From: Phycisphaerales bacterium UBA4658
GTDB taxonomy: Bacteria; Planctomycetota; Phycisphaerae; Phycisphaerales; UBA1924
DNA length: 19,236 bases
Direction: 5' to 3'
Assembly (NCBI GenBank): GCA_002405485.1
Contig: DHLW01000128.1
Location: 4,107-23,342, forward strand
In this document: positions 1-6,944 of the stretch, piece after piece
How positions within the stretch are numbered: position 1 is the stretch's first letter
How the letters are laid out: the number at the start of each line of letters is the position of its first letter
The notes under the pieces: model-generated
Database searches by the model: none
What the model saw: the letters and a program-made list of their open reading frames with translations, nothing else
Told to the model about the DNA's origin: nothing
Translations under genes and position numbers: made by a program

Positions 1-1
1 C

Positions 2-1156
2 GATGAAATCGACGCCGTCGGGCGACGCCGCGGCGGTGGCTTCTCCCACGGCGGACACGACGAGCGCGAGCAGACGCTCAACGCCATTCTCGTCGAGATG
101 GACGGCTTCAACTCCGCCGACGGCGTCATCGTCGTCGCCGCCACCAATCGCGCCGACGTGCTCGACCCTGCGCTCACGCGCCCGGGCCGCTTCGACCGCC
201 AGATCACCGTCCCGCGTCCGGACGTCAAGGGCCGACTGGAGATCCTCCGCGTTCACGCCAAGAAGGTGAAGCTCGGCCCCGATGTCGACCTCGAGCGGGT
301 CGCCCGGGCAACGCCCATGTTCTCGGGAGCCGACCTCGCCTCGCTCATCAACGAGGCCGCCATCGCCGCCACGCTCCACAACAAGGACGTCATCGAGCAC
401 GAAGACCTCGAAGAAGCCCGCGACAAGGTCAAGTTCGGCCGGGCCAAGAAGAGCCGCGTCCGCGAGCAGGAAGACAACAAGCTCACCGCGTATCACGAGG
501 CCGGGCACGCCATCCTCCAGGCCCTCCTCCCAGACGCCGACCCGCTCCACAAGGTCACCATCATCCCGCGGGGCCAGGCCGGCGGCGCCACCTTCTCCCT
601 GCCCTCGAAGGATCGCATGGGCTACGGACTCAAGTGGCTCAGCGCCACCATGAAGGTTCTCTGCGGCGGGCGCATCGCCGAAGAGAAAGCCATGAGCGAC
701 GTCTCCAGCGGCGCATCCATGGACATCGCCCAGGTCACCTCCATCGCCCGCGCCATGATCCTGGAATGGGGCATGAGCCCGCGGCTGGGCTTCGTCCGCT
801 ACGCGGGCGCGGACACCCGCGAGATGGTGCTCCCCGAGAAGGACTATTCCGACGAGACCGCTCGCCTCATCGACGAGGAGGTCCGCCGATTCGTCGACGA
901 GGCCTACGCCGACGCCAAGGGCATCCTCGAAGCCAACTGGGACAAGGTTGTCGCCGTCGCCGAGGCCCTGCTCAAGTACGAGACCCTCAGCGCCGACGAG
1001 GTTCGCAAGCTCATGCGCGGCGAGGCGCTCGGCAAGCCCACCGTGAGCGATCTCCTCGCCGCCGAGGCCAAGCGAGACGCCACCCCGGCCGTTTCCAAGC
1101 CCGCTCCCACCGCCCCGCCGGAAATCCCGACTAACGTGCTGCCTCGGCCGGCCTGA
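2..1156 (+). CDS. ftsH: ATP-dependent zinc metalloprotease FtsH (C-terminal part, 5' end outside window)
   Basis: FtsH is a membrane-anchored AAA+ protease that unfolds and degrades membrane and cytosolic proteins as a hexamer. The reading frame is open from the first bases, so the N-terminal membrane segments and Walker A lie upstream. Visible in order are the Walker B DEID (from base 2), the second region of homology with VVAATNR and the arginine-finger stretch RPGRFDR (about 179-199), the AAA lid, and the peptidase domain with zinc motif HEAGH at 494-508. The third zinc ligand is the Asp of [11 protein letters not shown] (codon 722-724). A short Ala/Pro-rich tail ends at a TGA. All visible catalytic residues are intact. 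The gene converges on mcsB, with 88 bp between the stops in which I see no clear U-tract terminator. Confidence 0.97.
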   Translation, partial: DEIDAVGRRRGGGFSHGGHDEREQTLNAILVEMDGFNSADGVIVVAATNRADVLDPALTRPGRFDRQITVPRPDVKGRLEILRVHAKKVKLGPDVDLERVARATPMFSGADLASLINEAAIAATLHNKDVIEHEDLEEARDKVKFGRAKKSRVREQEDNKLTAYHEAGHAILQALLPDADPLHKVTIIPRGQAGGATFSLPSKDRMGYGLKWLSATMKVLCGGRIAEEKAMSDVSSGASMDIAQVTSIARAMILEWGMSPRLGFVRYAGADTREMVLPEKDYSDETARLIDEEVRRFVDEAYADAKGILEANWDKVVAVAEALLKYETLSADEVRKLMRGEALGKPTVSDLLAAEAKRDATPAVSKPAPTAPPEIPTNVLPRPA

Positions 1157-1244
1157 CACGCGGAACGCGTCGCCTCAAACTCGTGCTCTCTGGCATGCCC
1201 TGCGCGGGACGCTTGCGCGTGCCCCCTTCGCGGTCCCCGAGCGT

Positions 1245-2459
1245 TCAGTCCTGCACCCCAAGCCGCTCCCTCACCAGATCCGCCCGGGCCTCGCGTCGCT
1301 GGTTCTGGTCCATCTCCTTGCCGAGCACCCTCTGCAGGTGTGCCGGCTGCGTGAGCAGGATGAGCTGGTTCACGTCCTCGGCCCCAAGGTCCCGCACGAG
1401 CCCCGTCACCACGCCCAGGCGAACATCCGAGAGCAGCGTAATCGCCTCCTCGGGTGAGAGCAGCCGAGCGTGCCGAAGCACCCCAAGCGCCCGGAACACC
1501 TTGTCCTCCAGCAGCCGACGCCGCTTGTCCAGGAGGAACCGCCTCGCCGCCCGCTCATACGCGATCACCTGCGGAATGATCTCCCGCTGGAACTCGTGCA
1601 GGATCACACTCTCGCTCTTGCCCAGGGTGGTCTGGTTCGAGATCTGATAGAACTCTCCTGACGCCTCCGAACCTTCGCCGTAGTACCCACGCACCGCCAG
1701 AGACATGTCCCGCGCCGCACGCCGGACCTTGTCCATCTCTCCGGTCATCTTGAGCGCGGGCAGGTGCAGCATCACGCTCACGCGGATGCCCGTGCCGACG
1801 TTGGTCGGACAGCATGTCAGATACCCGAACCTCGGCGAAAAGGCGTACGCCAGCGTCTGACCCGTTCTCGCGCACGGACCCTCGATCAGATCGTCCACTC
1901 CCGACGCAACGCCCAGCGCTTCCTCCAGCGCGAGCCCCGAGAGCAAGACCTGGATCCGCAGGTGGTCCTCTTCGTTCACCATCACGCTCACGCGCTCATC
2001 CGGCAGCGAGATCGCCACGCCCCGCGGCTCGCCCCCGCCAGCGGCCAACGGCACCGATTCGCCCGCCTCCGATGCCTCGGAGCTCTCCGCCGACTTCTCG
2101 TCCTTCACTGTCCCGGCACCCGGCGGCCTCCCCTTCACGTGGTCCTTGGAGATCAGATGACGCTCCAGCATCAGCAGCCGATCCAGCGGCGGGGCATCGT
2201 GCACGTCCACCCACATCATCTGGCTCGAGATCCCGCACGACAGAAGCCGCTCGCGGCACACCTCCAGCACCCGCTGACGCTGCTCCCGCGTCGCACGAGA
2301 GAGGAACGCCAGCCCCGACAGATTCCGCGCCAGGCGAATCCGGCTCGAAACCACCACGTCCGCCTCCGCGCCGACGCCGCGAAGCCACCCGGCCCCACGC
2401 TTCACCGCGGCGGCCGAGAATCCCGGCTCTGGAATCGGCGATGACGGCTCCGCGCTCAT
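1245..2459 (-). CDS. mcsB: Protein arginine kinase McsB
   Basis: McsB phosphorylates arginine residues on proteins; in Firmicutes this marks clients for the ClpCP protease. The 404-residue product has the guanido-kinase signatures in order: VVSSRIRLARN (about 36-46), the catalytic-Glu region VNEEDHLRIQ (161-170), the active-site stretch CCPTNVGTGIR (216-226) and EFYQISNQTTLGKSE (269-283). Near the C terminus RREARA (388-393) sits where Firmicute McsB has the phosphoarginine-binding RDxxRA motif. A Ser/Glu/Gly-rich stretch of about 39 residues (109-147) looks like an insertion relative to Bacillus McsB (about 363 residues). The ATG overlaps the mcsA stop by 4 nt (ATGA), so translation is probably coupled. 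No ctsR or clpC is adjacent. Confidence 0.95.
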   Translation of the reverse strand: MSAEPSSPIPEPGFSAAAVKRGAGWLRGVGAEADVVVSSRIRLARNLSGLAFLSRATREQRQRVLEVCRERLLSCGISSQMMWVDVHDAPPLDRLLMLERHLISKDHVKGRPPGAGTVKDEKSAESSEASEAGESVPLAAGGGEPRGVAISLPDERVSVMVNEEDHLRIQVLLSGLALEEALGVASGVDDLIEGPCARTGQTLAYAFSPRFGYLTCCPTNVGTGIRVSVMLHLPALKMTGEMDKVRRAARDMSLAVRGYYGEGSEASGEFYQISNQTTLGKSESVILHEFQREIIPQVIAYERAARRFLLDKRRRLLEDKVFRALGVLRHARLLSPEEAITLLSDVRLGVVTGLVRDLGAEDVNQLILLTQPAHLQRVLGKEMDQNQRREARADLVRERLGVQD

Positions 2460-3133
2460 GCCTCGCCCTCCTGTCCCTTCCGCTTCGGGGAACGCGCCGG
2501 CTTGTCCTTGCTCGCCGGTGTCGACGGCGACACGAACGCCCCGCCCGGCGACATCGACTCCAGCCGAACCAGCTCATCCCGGATCTTCGCCGCCTTCTCG
2601 TATTGCTCGGCGGCCACCGCCTCCCCAAGCTGCTTCCGCAAGAGCGCGACCTGCGCGGCACGCGCGTCGGCTGCCTGCTCGGATCCCGTGGCGGAACCCG
2701 ATTCCGCACGCCGCGCACGCGTCGCCTGCGACACTCCCGACGCGGCGCCGGCCATGGACTTTGGCGACTTCCCCACGTGGTGCGTCCCGCCCTCGTGCCA
2801 GCGCGCCAGCAGCGGCCCAAGCTGCTGCTCGAACACCTCGTAGCACCGCGGGCACCCCAGCAGACCATTCTGGCGGAACTGCGCGAACGTCAGGCCGCAC
2901 TCGGCACACCCGCCCGGAACGGCCGACGGATTCACACCCGTCGCTGCCGTCGCCGCCGCCTCCGTTTGCTGCGTGATGTACTGCGTCAGGAGCGATGTCA
3001 GCGGAGCATGCGTCTGCACCGGCAGCCCGTCACCCTTGGCGCACTGCTCGCACAAGTGCTTCTCGTGCTGCTTGCCGCCCTTGATGACGACCTCGTGGAC
3101 CGTCGCCTCGTTGGAGCACTTGTCGCACTTCAC
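2456..3133 (-). CDS. mcsA: McsA-like zinc-finger/UVR-domain activator of McsB
   Basis: McsA is the zinc-binding partner that activates McsB. The 225-residue product has four CxxC pairs: C3-C6, C28-C31, C76-C79 and C94-C97. HHVGKSPK (118-125) follows, and a UvrB/UvrC (UVR) helical motif lies at about 160-194 (LLRKQLGEAV to KIRDELVRLE). A basic Pro/Ser/Lys tail (200-225) is extra compared with Bacillus McsA (about 180 residues). The start is a GTG chosen because it places MKCDKC at the N terminus. A TAGGAT hexamer lies 6 nt before the GTG, so the mRNA may be leaderless, although AGGATGGAGG in the same stretch could also act as a ribosome site. The stop overlaps the mcsB start by 4 nt. Confidence 0.93.
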   Translation of the reverse strand: MKCDKCSNEATVHEVVIKGGKQHEKHLCEQCAKGDGLPVQTHAPLTSLLTQYITQQTEAAATAATGVNPSAVPGGCAECGLTFAQFRQNGLLGCPRCYEVFEQQLGPLLARWHEGGTHHVGKSPKSMAGAASGVSQATRARRAESGSATGSEQAADARAAQVALLRKQLGEAVAAEQYEKAAKIRDELVRLESMSPGGAFVSPSTPASKDKPARSPKRKGQEGEA

Positions 3134-3145
3134 GCCTCCATCCTA
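3134..3145 (-). promoter_or_regulatory. Candidate leaderless -10 element of mcsA
   Basis: Read on the minus strand, TAGGAT (3145-3140) is followed by exactly six bases and then the GTG start of mcsA. That spacing would put transcription initiation at or next to the start codon. No convincing -35 box is visible, and the purine-rich bases in between could also serve as a Shine-Dalgarno sequence. Confidence 0.35.
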
Positions 3146-3235
3146 TCGACCAAAGCCGGTCGGATGGTCACCGGGGGATCCCGGGCAACTTTCGGGCGTC
3201 CCGGCACGCTCGTCCATCTCTGTCGATCGGCGCAT

Positions 3236-3263
3236 GAAAAAGTCCCCGCCGTCGCGGGGACTT
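3236..3263 (-). terminator. Rho-independent terminator of rpmB
   Basis: A perfect 10-bp stem (3240-3249 pairing with 3254-3263, arms AAGTCCCCGC/GCGGGGACTT) has a 4-nt loop. On the minus strand it is followed by a short T run ending in C. It starts 24 bp past the rpmB stop codon and separates rpmB from mcsA, so the latter must have its own promoter. Confidence 0.85.
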
Positions 3264-3287
3264 GCATGAACACCATCGGATCGACGC

Positions 3288-3566
3288 TCAGCCCTTGGAC
3301 GCGGCCTTCTGCTGACGGGTGTACCCGTACTTCCGCTTCAGCGGCTTGATCACCAGACCCTGCTTGATCGCGCGGGTCGAGACCTTCACCTTCTTCGGGG
3401 CTCCGTCGATGAGCGCGGTCACCACGTGCAGATTCGGCTTGAACTTCCGCCGGGTGATCCCGGTGGGCTTCAGACCGAAGCCGCCACGCTTGACCGCCTG
3501 GCCGCGCCACGTGCGCTGCTTGCCAAACGAGGACTTTCGGCCGGTGAAATAGCAGACATTCGGCAT
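3288..3566 (-). CDS. rpmB: 50S ribosomal protein L28
   Basis: L28 is a structural protein of the large ribosomal subunit. The 92-residue basic product starts MPNVCYFTGRKSSFGKQ, the usual L28 N terminus (VCxxTG), continues with TRRKFKPNLH and ends in a Lys/Arg-rich segment. It is somewhat longer than the E. coli protein (78 residues). The open frame extends upstream, but the ATG at 3566 is chosen because the family starts there and a GGAG sits 8 nt before it. A TTGCCC/TACACT promoter lies about 25 bp upstream and a strong hairpin terminator follows, so the gene looks monocistronic. The L33 partner gene often found beside L28 is absent here. Confidence 0.97.
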   Translation of the reverse strand: MPNVCYFTGRKSSFGKQRTWRGQAVKRGGFGLKPTGITRRKFKPNLHVVTALIDGAPKKVKVSTRAIKQGLVIKPLKRKYGYTRQQKAASKG

Positions 3567-3573
3567 GACAAAA

Positions 3574-3578
3574 TCTCC
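3574..3578 (-). promoter_or_regulatory. Shine-Dalgarno sequence of rpmB
   Basis: GGAGA on the minus strand, with the GGAG core ending 8 nt before the ATG at 3566. It supports this start over the upstream in-frame candidate. Confidence 0.7.
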
Positions 3579-3591
3579 GAGCAGGGAGGGA

Positions 3592-3619
3592 AGTGTAGTC
3601 ACCACCCCGCGTCGGGCAA
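3592..3619 (-). promoter_or_regulatory. Candidate sigma-70-type promoter of rpmB
   Basis: On the minus strand TTGCCC (3619-3614) is separated by 16 bp from TACACT (3597-3592). Both resemble the housekeeping consensus, and the predicted start would give a leader of about 20 nt that includes the GGAG ribosome site. It lies between the pseudopilin stop and rpmB. Confidence 0.45.
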
Positions 3620-3649
3620 GTTCGCCGCCTGTTCGTGGCACCAATCCAC

Positions 3650-4144
3650 TCAGTTCATCCTGAACTGATACCGGGAAATCCCCGAGTCCCACCGGAAAAA
3701 CCCGGTCGACAGGTTCCCATCATCGATCTGCGCGTCAACCTTCTGCCAGAACGGATCCGTCAATGGGCTGGACGGCACACTGACCAATGACCCGACCCCG
3801 ATCGCCTCGATCCCCGCCCATCCCGGCGGACCTTCCCAGTTGTACACCCCAACCCCCTGAATCGGTGTGGCCCAGACATCGCTGGAAAAGTACTCGTTCA
3901 TCTCCGGGGGCATGACCCCTCCCAGTTGGTCTGGGGGATAGTCACCCTTTTCCATGCGATAGTTCAGCAAGGCCCGACGGATCATCTTCAAGTTCGCTGA
4001 GATCGCGGTCACTCGGGCTCGCTCCGAGTAATCGATGTACTTCGGGATCGCAACCCCTGACAAAATCGCCAGGACAACGATGATGACGATCAGCTCGATG
4101 AGGGTAAACCCTCGATTACGGGTTGTTTGCGTGCTGGACTGCAT
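3650..4144 (-). CDS. Type II secretion / type IV pilin-like pseudopilin
   Basis: This is a prepilin-type protein, probably a pseudopilin of a type II secretion or type IV pilus-like machine at the inner membrane. With the ATG at 4144 (164 residues) the N terminus is a short polar leader ending RNRG, then FTLIELIVIIVVLAILSGV, the classic prepilin-peptidase site (cleavage after G12, Glu at mature position 5) and hydrophobic helix. The rest is a soluble domain of the GspG/PilE kind (YIDYSERARVTAISANLK) with a Trp/Gly/Pro-rich C-terminal half. A GTG at 4186 is an alternative start but would give an unusually long leader. No Shine-Dalgarno sequence is obvious. No other secretion gene is in the window, so the machine it serves cannot be named. 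Confidence 0.88.
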   Translation of the reverse strand: MQSSTQTTRNRGFTLIELIVIIVVLAILSGVAIPKYIDYSERARVTAISANLKMIRRALLNYRMEKGDYPPDQLGGVMPPEMNEYFSSDVWATPIQGVGVYNWEGPPGWAGIEAIGVGSLVSVPSSPLTDPFWQKVDAQIDDGNLSTGFFRWDSGISRYQFRMN

Positions 4145-4220
4145 TCTTATGAGCGTCGGCGGTTTCGACGACTCAGTTGAGTGCACGTGGCCATCTCTCA
4201 GAGGTTGGCCAGGACAGGCC

Positions 4221-4532
4221 CTAGTTGTCCAGCTTGGACTTTTCCACGACTTTCCCGTCTTTGAACTTCACGACGATTCGGAAGCCCTTGCCCTTCCAGA
4301 CGTAGGTCTTCTCCTCGGCGGGTTTGGAACTCAGCGCCCCTGCGCCGGAGATGCCGTACCCCGCCGCGGGGGTGTCGTCGGTTCCAGACCCGAGCAGGCG
4401 CTCGACCTGGGTCAGCGTCATGCCATTGGTGATCTGATCGAAGTTGGCCTGGGTGATCTTCTGCTCGCAGGCGACCAGGAGCAGCATCGAGGCGAGCAGG
4501 GGAATCAGGACACGGCGGCGTGGGGTCTGCAT
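4221..4532 (-). CDS. Small lipoprotein with BamE/SmpA-like fold
   Basis: A 103-residue predicted lipoprotein. It has a basic N terminus, a hydrophobic stretch and a lipobox ending at C22 (LLLVAC). The segment ITQANFDQITNGMTLTQVERLLG (about 26-48, quoted only as a landmark) has the pattern of BamE/SmpA/OmlA-like domains: a helix starting 'F..I..GMT..qV..LLG', then a beta-rich part ending FRIVVKFKDGKVVEK. BamE proteins help the outer-membrane barrel assembly complex, but this fold also occurs in unrelated small lipoproteins, so the role is open. A TAGACT hexamer lies 6 nt before the ATG and no Shine-Dalgarno is visible. It is in the same orientation as the pseudopilin downstream. Confidence 0.75.
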   Translation of the reverse strand: MQTPRRRVLIPLLASMLLLVACEQKITQANFDQITNGMTLTQVERLLGSGTDDTPAAGYGISGAGALSSKPAEEKTYVWKGKGFRIVVKFKDGKVVEKSKLDN

Positions 4533-4544
4533 CCGGGCAGTCTA
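4533..4544 (-). promoter_or_regulatory. Candidate leaderless -10 element of the BamE-like lipoprotein gene
   Basis: TAGACT on the minus strand (4544-4539) ends 6 nt before the ATG at 4532. There is no recognisable ribosome site between them, and the -35 region is weak. Confidence 0.35.
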
Positions 4545-4566
4545 CCACGACCCGCCTCAGCGGCAT

Positions 4567-4836
4567 TCAGGGCATGCCATAGAACCCGCCGCCCAGATCC
4601 TTGATGCGACCTTGCTTGGCGAGTTCCTGCCAGACGTCAACGGGAAACTCTCTGGGCGGGACGATGCCAGCAAGGCCCGAGTCGCGTCCGCCGGTCAGGG
4701 CCCGCTTCCCGCTGATCTTGGACTCCTGATCGAGCTTGGTGAGCTTGTACCGCTTCTTGAAGGCGTTGAACGCCGACTTGAGGATCTGGTCTCGATCTCT
4801 GCCGGGCGCGGCCTCAGCGGAAGGGTCGGTTTCCAT
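4567..4836 (-). CDS. Small hypothetical protein
   Basis: An 89-residue soluble protein that I do not recognise by name. It begins with an acidic/Ala-rich stretch, then a basic helix-forming segment (ILKSAFNAFKKRYKLTKLD, about 18-36). A Gly-rich part with LTGG and SGLAGI follows, and then a compact C terminus (PPREFPVDVWQELAKQG, IKDLGGGFYGMP). There is no signal peptide, membrane segment or metal motif. The open frame runs about 65 codons further upstream, but that extension overlaps the divergent DUF2721 gene and reads as low-quality sequence. The ATG at 4836 is preceded by TATGGT at 6 nt, which supports it. The shape (short helix plus a small domain ending in an aromatic Gly-rich loop) suggests nucleic acid or protein binding, but that is a guess. 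Confidence 0.68.
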   Translation of the reverse strand: METDPSAEAAPGRDRDQILKSAFNAFKKRYKLTKLDQESKISGKRALTGGRDSGLAGIVPPREFPVDVWQELAKQGRIKDLGGGFYGMP

Positions 4837-4848
4837 GACAGGACCATA
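4837..4848 (-). promoter_or_regulatory. Candidate leaderless -10 element of the 89-residue protein gene
   Basis: TATGGT on the minus strand (4848-4843) ends 6 nt before the ATG at 4836. It shares the 59-bp divergent interval with the DUF2721 gene, whose own -10-like box faces the other way. Confidence 0.35.
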
Positions 4849-4884
4849 GTGCCCGATGCGGACCGAAGCGGCGCGGGCGGGATC

Positions 4885-4895
4885 TACACTCCCGC
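4885..4895 (+). promoter_or_regulatory. Candidate leaderless -10 element of the DUF2721 gene
   Basis: TACACT (4885-4890) ends 5 nt before the ATG at 4896, and no Shine-Dalgarno is possible in the gap. The same hexamer occurs as the proposed -10 of rpmB. The -35 region is weak. Confidence 0.4.
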
Positions 4896-5423
4896 ATGCA
4901 GCCGACGCCGATGATTGACAGTCCGTTCGTGGTCCTCTCATTCCTGGCCGCTCCCGCGATCCTGACCAATGCGTGCACGCTTCTGGCGCTCGGGACATCC
5001 AACCGGCTGGCCCGTGCGGCGGACCGCGCAAGGGCCTCTGCGCAGGATGTGATCAAGGCGGCCGATCCCGACGAGCCGCTGGTGAAGCTGCACCGGCAGG
5101 ACTTCCAGCAGGCCACGCTGCGGGCGCAGATGCTGGTGGACGCGCTGCGTCGCTTCTATTTCTCCGCCGGGTGCTTTGCGCTGGGCACGTGCGTGGCGCT
5201 GGTCGGAGCATTTCTGGATTACTTCCAGATCCGCGAGTTCAACCTCGTGACGCAGATCGGAACACTGGGGACCGCGCTGGCGGGGGTGGGGGGGCTGGTG
5301 CATGGGACGATCATCCTGCTGCGGGAGACCCGGATCGCGCTCAACGTCCTCTCGGATCACCACGCCGCGATCACGCAATGGCGGGCCACGCGGGCGTTGC
5401 CGGCGACGCCGCCGACCATGTGA
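4896..5423 (+). CDS. DUF2721 family membrane protein
   Basis: A 175-residue integral membrane protein that fits the DUF2721 family, whose function is unknown. The N-terminal segment carries the family-like stretch APAILTNACTLLALGTSNR (19-37) within the first hydrophobic region. A charged cytoplasmic-type segment follows (RAADRARASAQD to VKLHRQDF), then two more membrane helices at about 87-110 and 119-142. The second loop is short (DYFQIREFN). A polar tail ends the protein. The ATG at 4896 is preferred to the in-frame ATG at 4911 because TACACT lies 5 nt ahead. The gene is divergent from the 89-residue protein gene with only 59 bp between them. Confidence 0.85.
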   Translation: MQPTPMIDSPFVVLSFLAAPAILTNACTLLALGTSNRLARAADRARASAQDVIKAADPDEPLVKLHRQDFQQATLRAQMLVDALRRFYFSAGCFALGTCVALVGAFLDYFQIREFNLVTQIGTLGTALAGVGGLVHGTIILLRETRIALNVLSDHHAAITQWRATRALPATPPTM

Positions 5424-5633
5424 TTGATCCTGAATTTTCGTCTTTTTGGGGTCCGGCCCGGGCCCTGCTCGTCGAGTCGCGGCGAGCGGTGGGGAGGGAG
5501 CTGGTCGACGGGAAAATCCGAGCCGAGGAGACCCAAGGCCGATAAGCCGGTATGAGGTAGGATGGCGCACGGGGGAGGACACACAACGCACGAACCGACG
5601 GCGTCAAGGCCTCTCGCGCCGGGCTGGTTGTGG

Positions 5634-5639
5634 AAGGAG
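5634..5639 (+). promoter_or_regulatory. Shine-Dalgarno sequence of the TlpA-like gene
   Basis: AAGGAG ends 8 nt before the ATG at 5648. It decides that start over the in-frame GTG at 5630, which lies upstream of the motif. Confidence 0.8.
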
Positions 5640-5647
5640 TGGTTTCG

Positions 5648-6766
5648 ATGAATCGACTGATGCTGCTTTCGGCGGTCGCTCTGGTGGTTGCCTGTGGTCA
5701 GGCCATGGGGCAGAACAGCGAGCCCCCGCCCGCGAAGGAGCGGCCGGCGGCGAAGGAGCCGGCTGCGGACAAGAAGGTCGACCGGGCCCGGCTGGCCGAG
5801 GGCGAGCCCGCACCGGCGATGGAGATCGAGAAGTGGGTCAAGGGCGGGGAAGTGAAGTTCGAGCCGGGGAAGGTGTACGTGGTGGAGTTCTGGGCGACGT
5901 GGTGCGCGCCGTGCCGTGCGGCGATGCCGCACCTGACGGAGCTGCAGAAGTCGCACAAGGACAAGGGCCTGACGGTCATCGGCGTGGCCTCGCCGGGTCT
6001 GCGCGACAAGATCGAGGACGTCGAGAAGATGGTCGCCGAGAAGGGCGAGGTCATGGGCTACACAATCGCCTGGGATCGCGCCGGAGCGACGGTGAACAAC
6101 TACATGAAGGCGGCGCGGCTGCGGGGCATTCCGGCCTCGTTCGTGATCGATCAGAAGGGCAACGTGGCGTGGTACGGCACCCCGAGCGAGCTGGACTATG
6201 TGCTCGACGACGTGCTCGCCGGCACGTGGGACTACAAGACCGGTCCGGCGAAACTCAAGAAGATGGGCGAGGAGCGGCAGGCGATCTTCGCCGAGGCCGA
6301 CAGCGACCCGCAGGGCTCACTGAAGCTGCTGGCGGCGTTCGAGGCCAAGTACCCGAAGTCGGCGAAGGACATGCTGCCGGTGAAGTATGAGCTGCAGATG
6401 CTCGCCGGCGACTATGACGCGGCGTACAAGACGGGCGCGACGCTCGTGGATCACGCGATCGCGCAGAAGGACGCGCAGACGCTGAACACGATCGCCTGGA
6501 ACATCGTCGATCCGGACGGCGACGTGAAGAAGAAGGACGTGGACTTTGCGATGCGTGCCGCCAAGGAGGCCGTCCGAATCTCCGAGGAGAAGGACGGCGC
6601 GATCCTGGACACGCTGGCTCGCTGCTACTGGCTCAAGGGCGACAAGGTCAAGGCGATCGAGCTGCAGAAGAAAGCCATCGCCGCGCTGAGCAAGGATCCG
6701 CAGCAGGAGGACATGAAGGCGCAGCTCGAGGCGACGCTGAAGGAGTACGAGGGCGGGAGCAACTGA
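5648..6766 (+). CDS. TlpA/ResA-type thioredoxin-like protein with C-terminal TPR-like region
   Basis: An exported thiol-disulfide oxidoreductase-like protein of 372 residues. The N-terminal signal sequence (about 1-21) contains VVAC, a poor lipobox, so it may be a lipoprotein or be cut by signal peptidase I near AMGQ. A Pro/Ala/Lys/Glu linker (25-50) follows. The thioredoxin domain has VVEFWATWCAPCR with the redox pair C86-C89 (WCAPC at 85-89) and the cis-Pro loop RGIPASFVID. The last 150 residues are helical and TPR-like (AAKEAVRISEEKDGAILDT, LARCYWLKGDKVKAIELQKKAI). The family reduces or isomerises disulfides in the periplasm, often in cytochrome c maturation; the TPR part suggests a protein partner. 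No cytochrome gene is nearby. The gene appears monocistronic with a strong terminator. Confidence 0.9.
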   Translation: MNRLMLLSAVALVVACGQAMGQNSEPPPAKERPAAKEPAADKKVDRARLAEGEPAPAMEIEKWVKGGEVKFEPGKVYVVEFWATWCAPCRAAMPHLTELQKSHKDKGLTVIGVASPGLRDKIEDVEKMVAEKGEVMGYTIAWDRAGATVNNYMKAARLRGIPASFVIDQKGNVAWYGTPSELDYVLDDVLAGTWDYKTGPAKLKKMGEERQAIFAEADSDPQGSLKLLAAFEAKYPKSAKDMLPVKYELQMLAGDYDAAYKTGATLVDHAIAQKDAQTLNTIAWNIVDPDGDVKKKDVDFAMRAAKEAVRISEEKDGAILDTLARCYWLKGDKVKAIELQKKAIAALSKDPQQEDMKAQLEATLKEYEGGSN

Positions 6767-6796
6767 CCCTGCTCTGACGGCCAACCGTGGATCGAC

Positions 6797-6826
6797 GGGC
6801 CGGGGCGCACACGCCCCGGCCTTTTT
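6797..6826 (+). terminator. Rho-independent terminator of the TlpA-like gene
   Basis: A perfect 10-bp GC-rich stem (6798-6807 with 6812-6821, arms GGCCGGGGCG/CGCCCCGGCC) has a 4-nt loop and is followed by five T residues (6822-6826). It lies 31 bp after the stop codon. In the reverse direction there is no T run, so it does not serve the converging gene. Confidence 0.9.
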
Positions 6827-6944
6827 CATGCCATCTGAGCACAGGCCCCATCGGCCACGGGTTCCAGACACCAGCGGCGTGTGATCATGCAGGGGCGGCG
6901 ACCGTGCGCCATGTCCATCGGGCGGCGTGCTTTGCCCGCGGCGA

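Noticed and set aside
1157..1244. A bidirectional terminator between ftsH and mcsB
   Set aside because: Only short GC-rich complementarities are present and neither strand shows a T run.
1814..3349. A 511-codon plus-strand frame across mcsB, mcsA and the rpmB end
   Set aside because: It runs through three well-supported genes and their terminator and has an Arg/Pro-rich shadow composition.
3130..3510. Minus-strand frame ending in a stop that overlaps the mcsA GTG, as if coupled
   Set aside because: It is a shadow of rpmB and crosses the rpmB terminator, so ribosomes would not reach mcsA that way.
5455..5464. Palindrome GGCCCGGGCC after the DUF2721 gene
   Set aside because: Short and GC-only, with no T run after it (the T-rich stretch comes before it on the plus strand). 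Expected by chance at this base composition.
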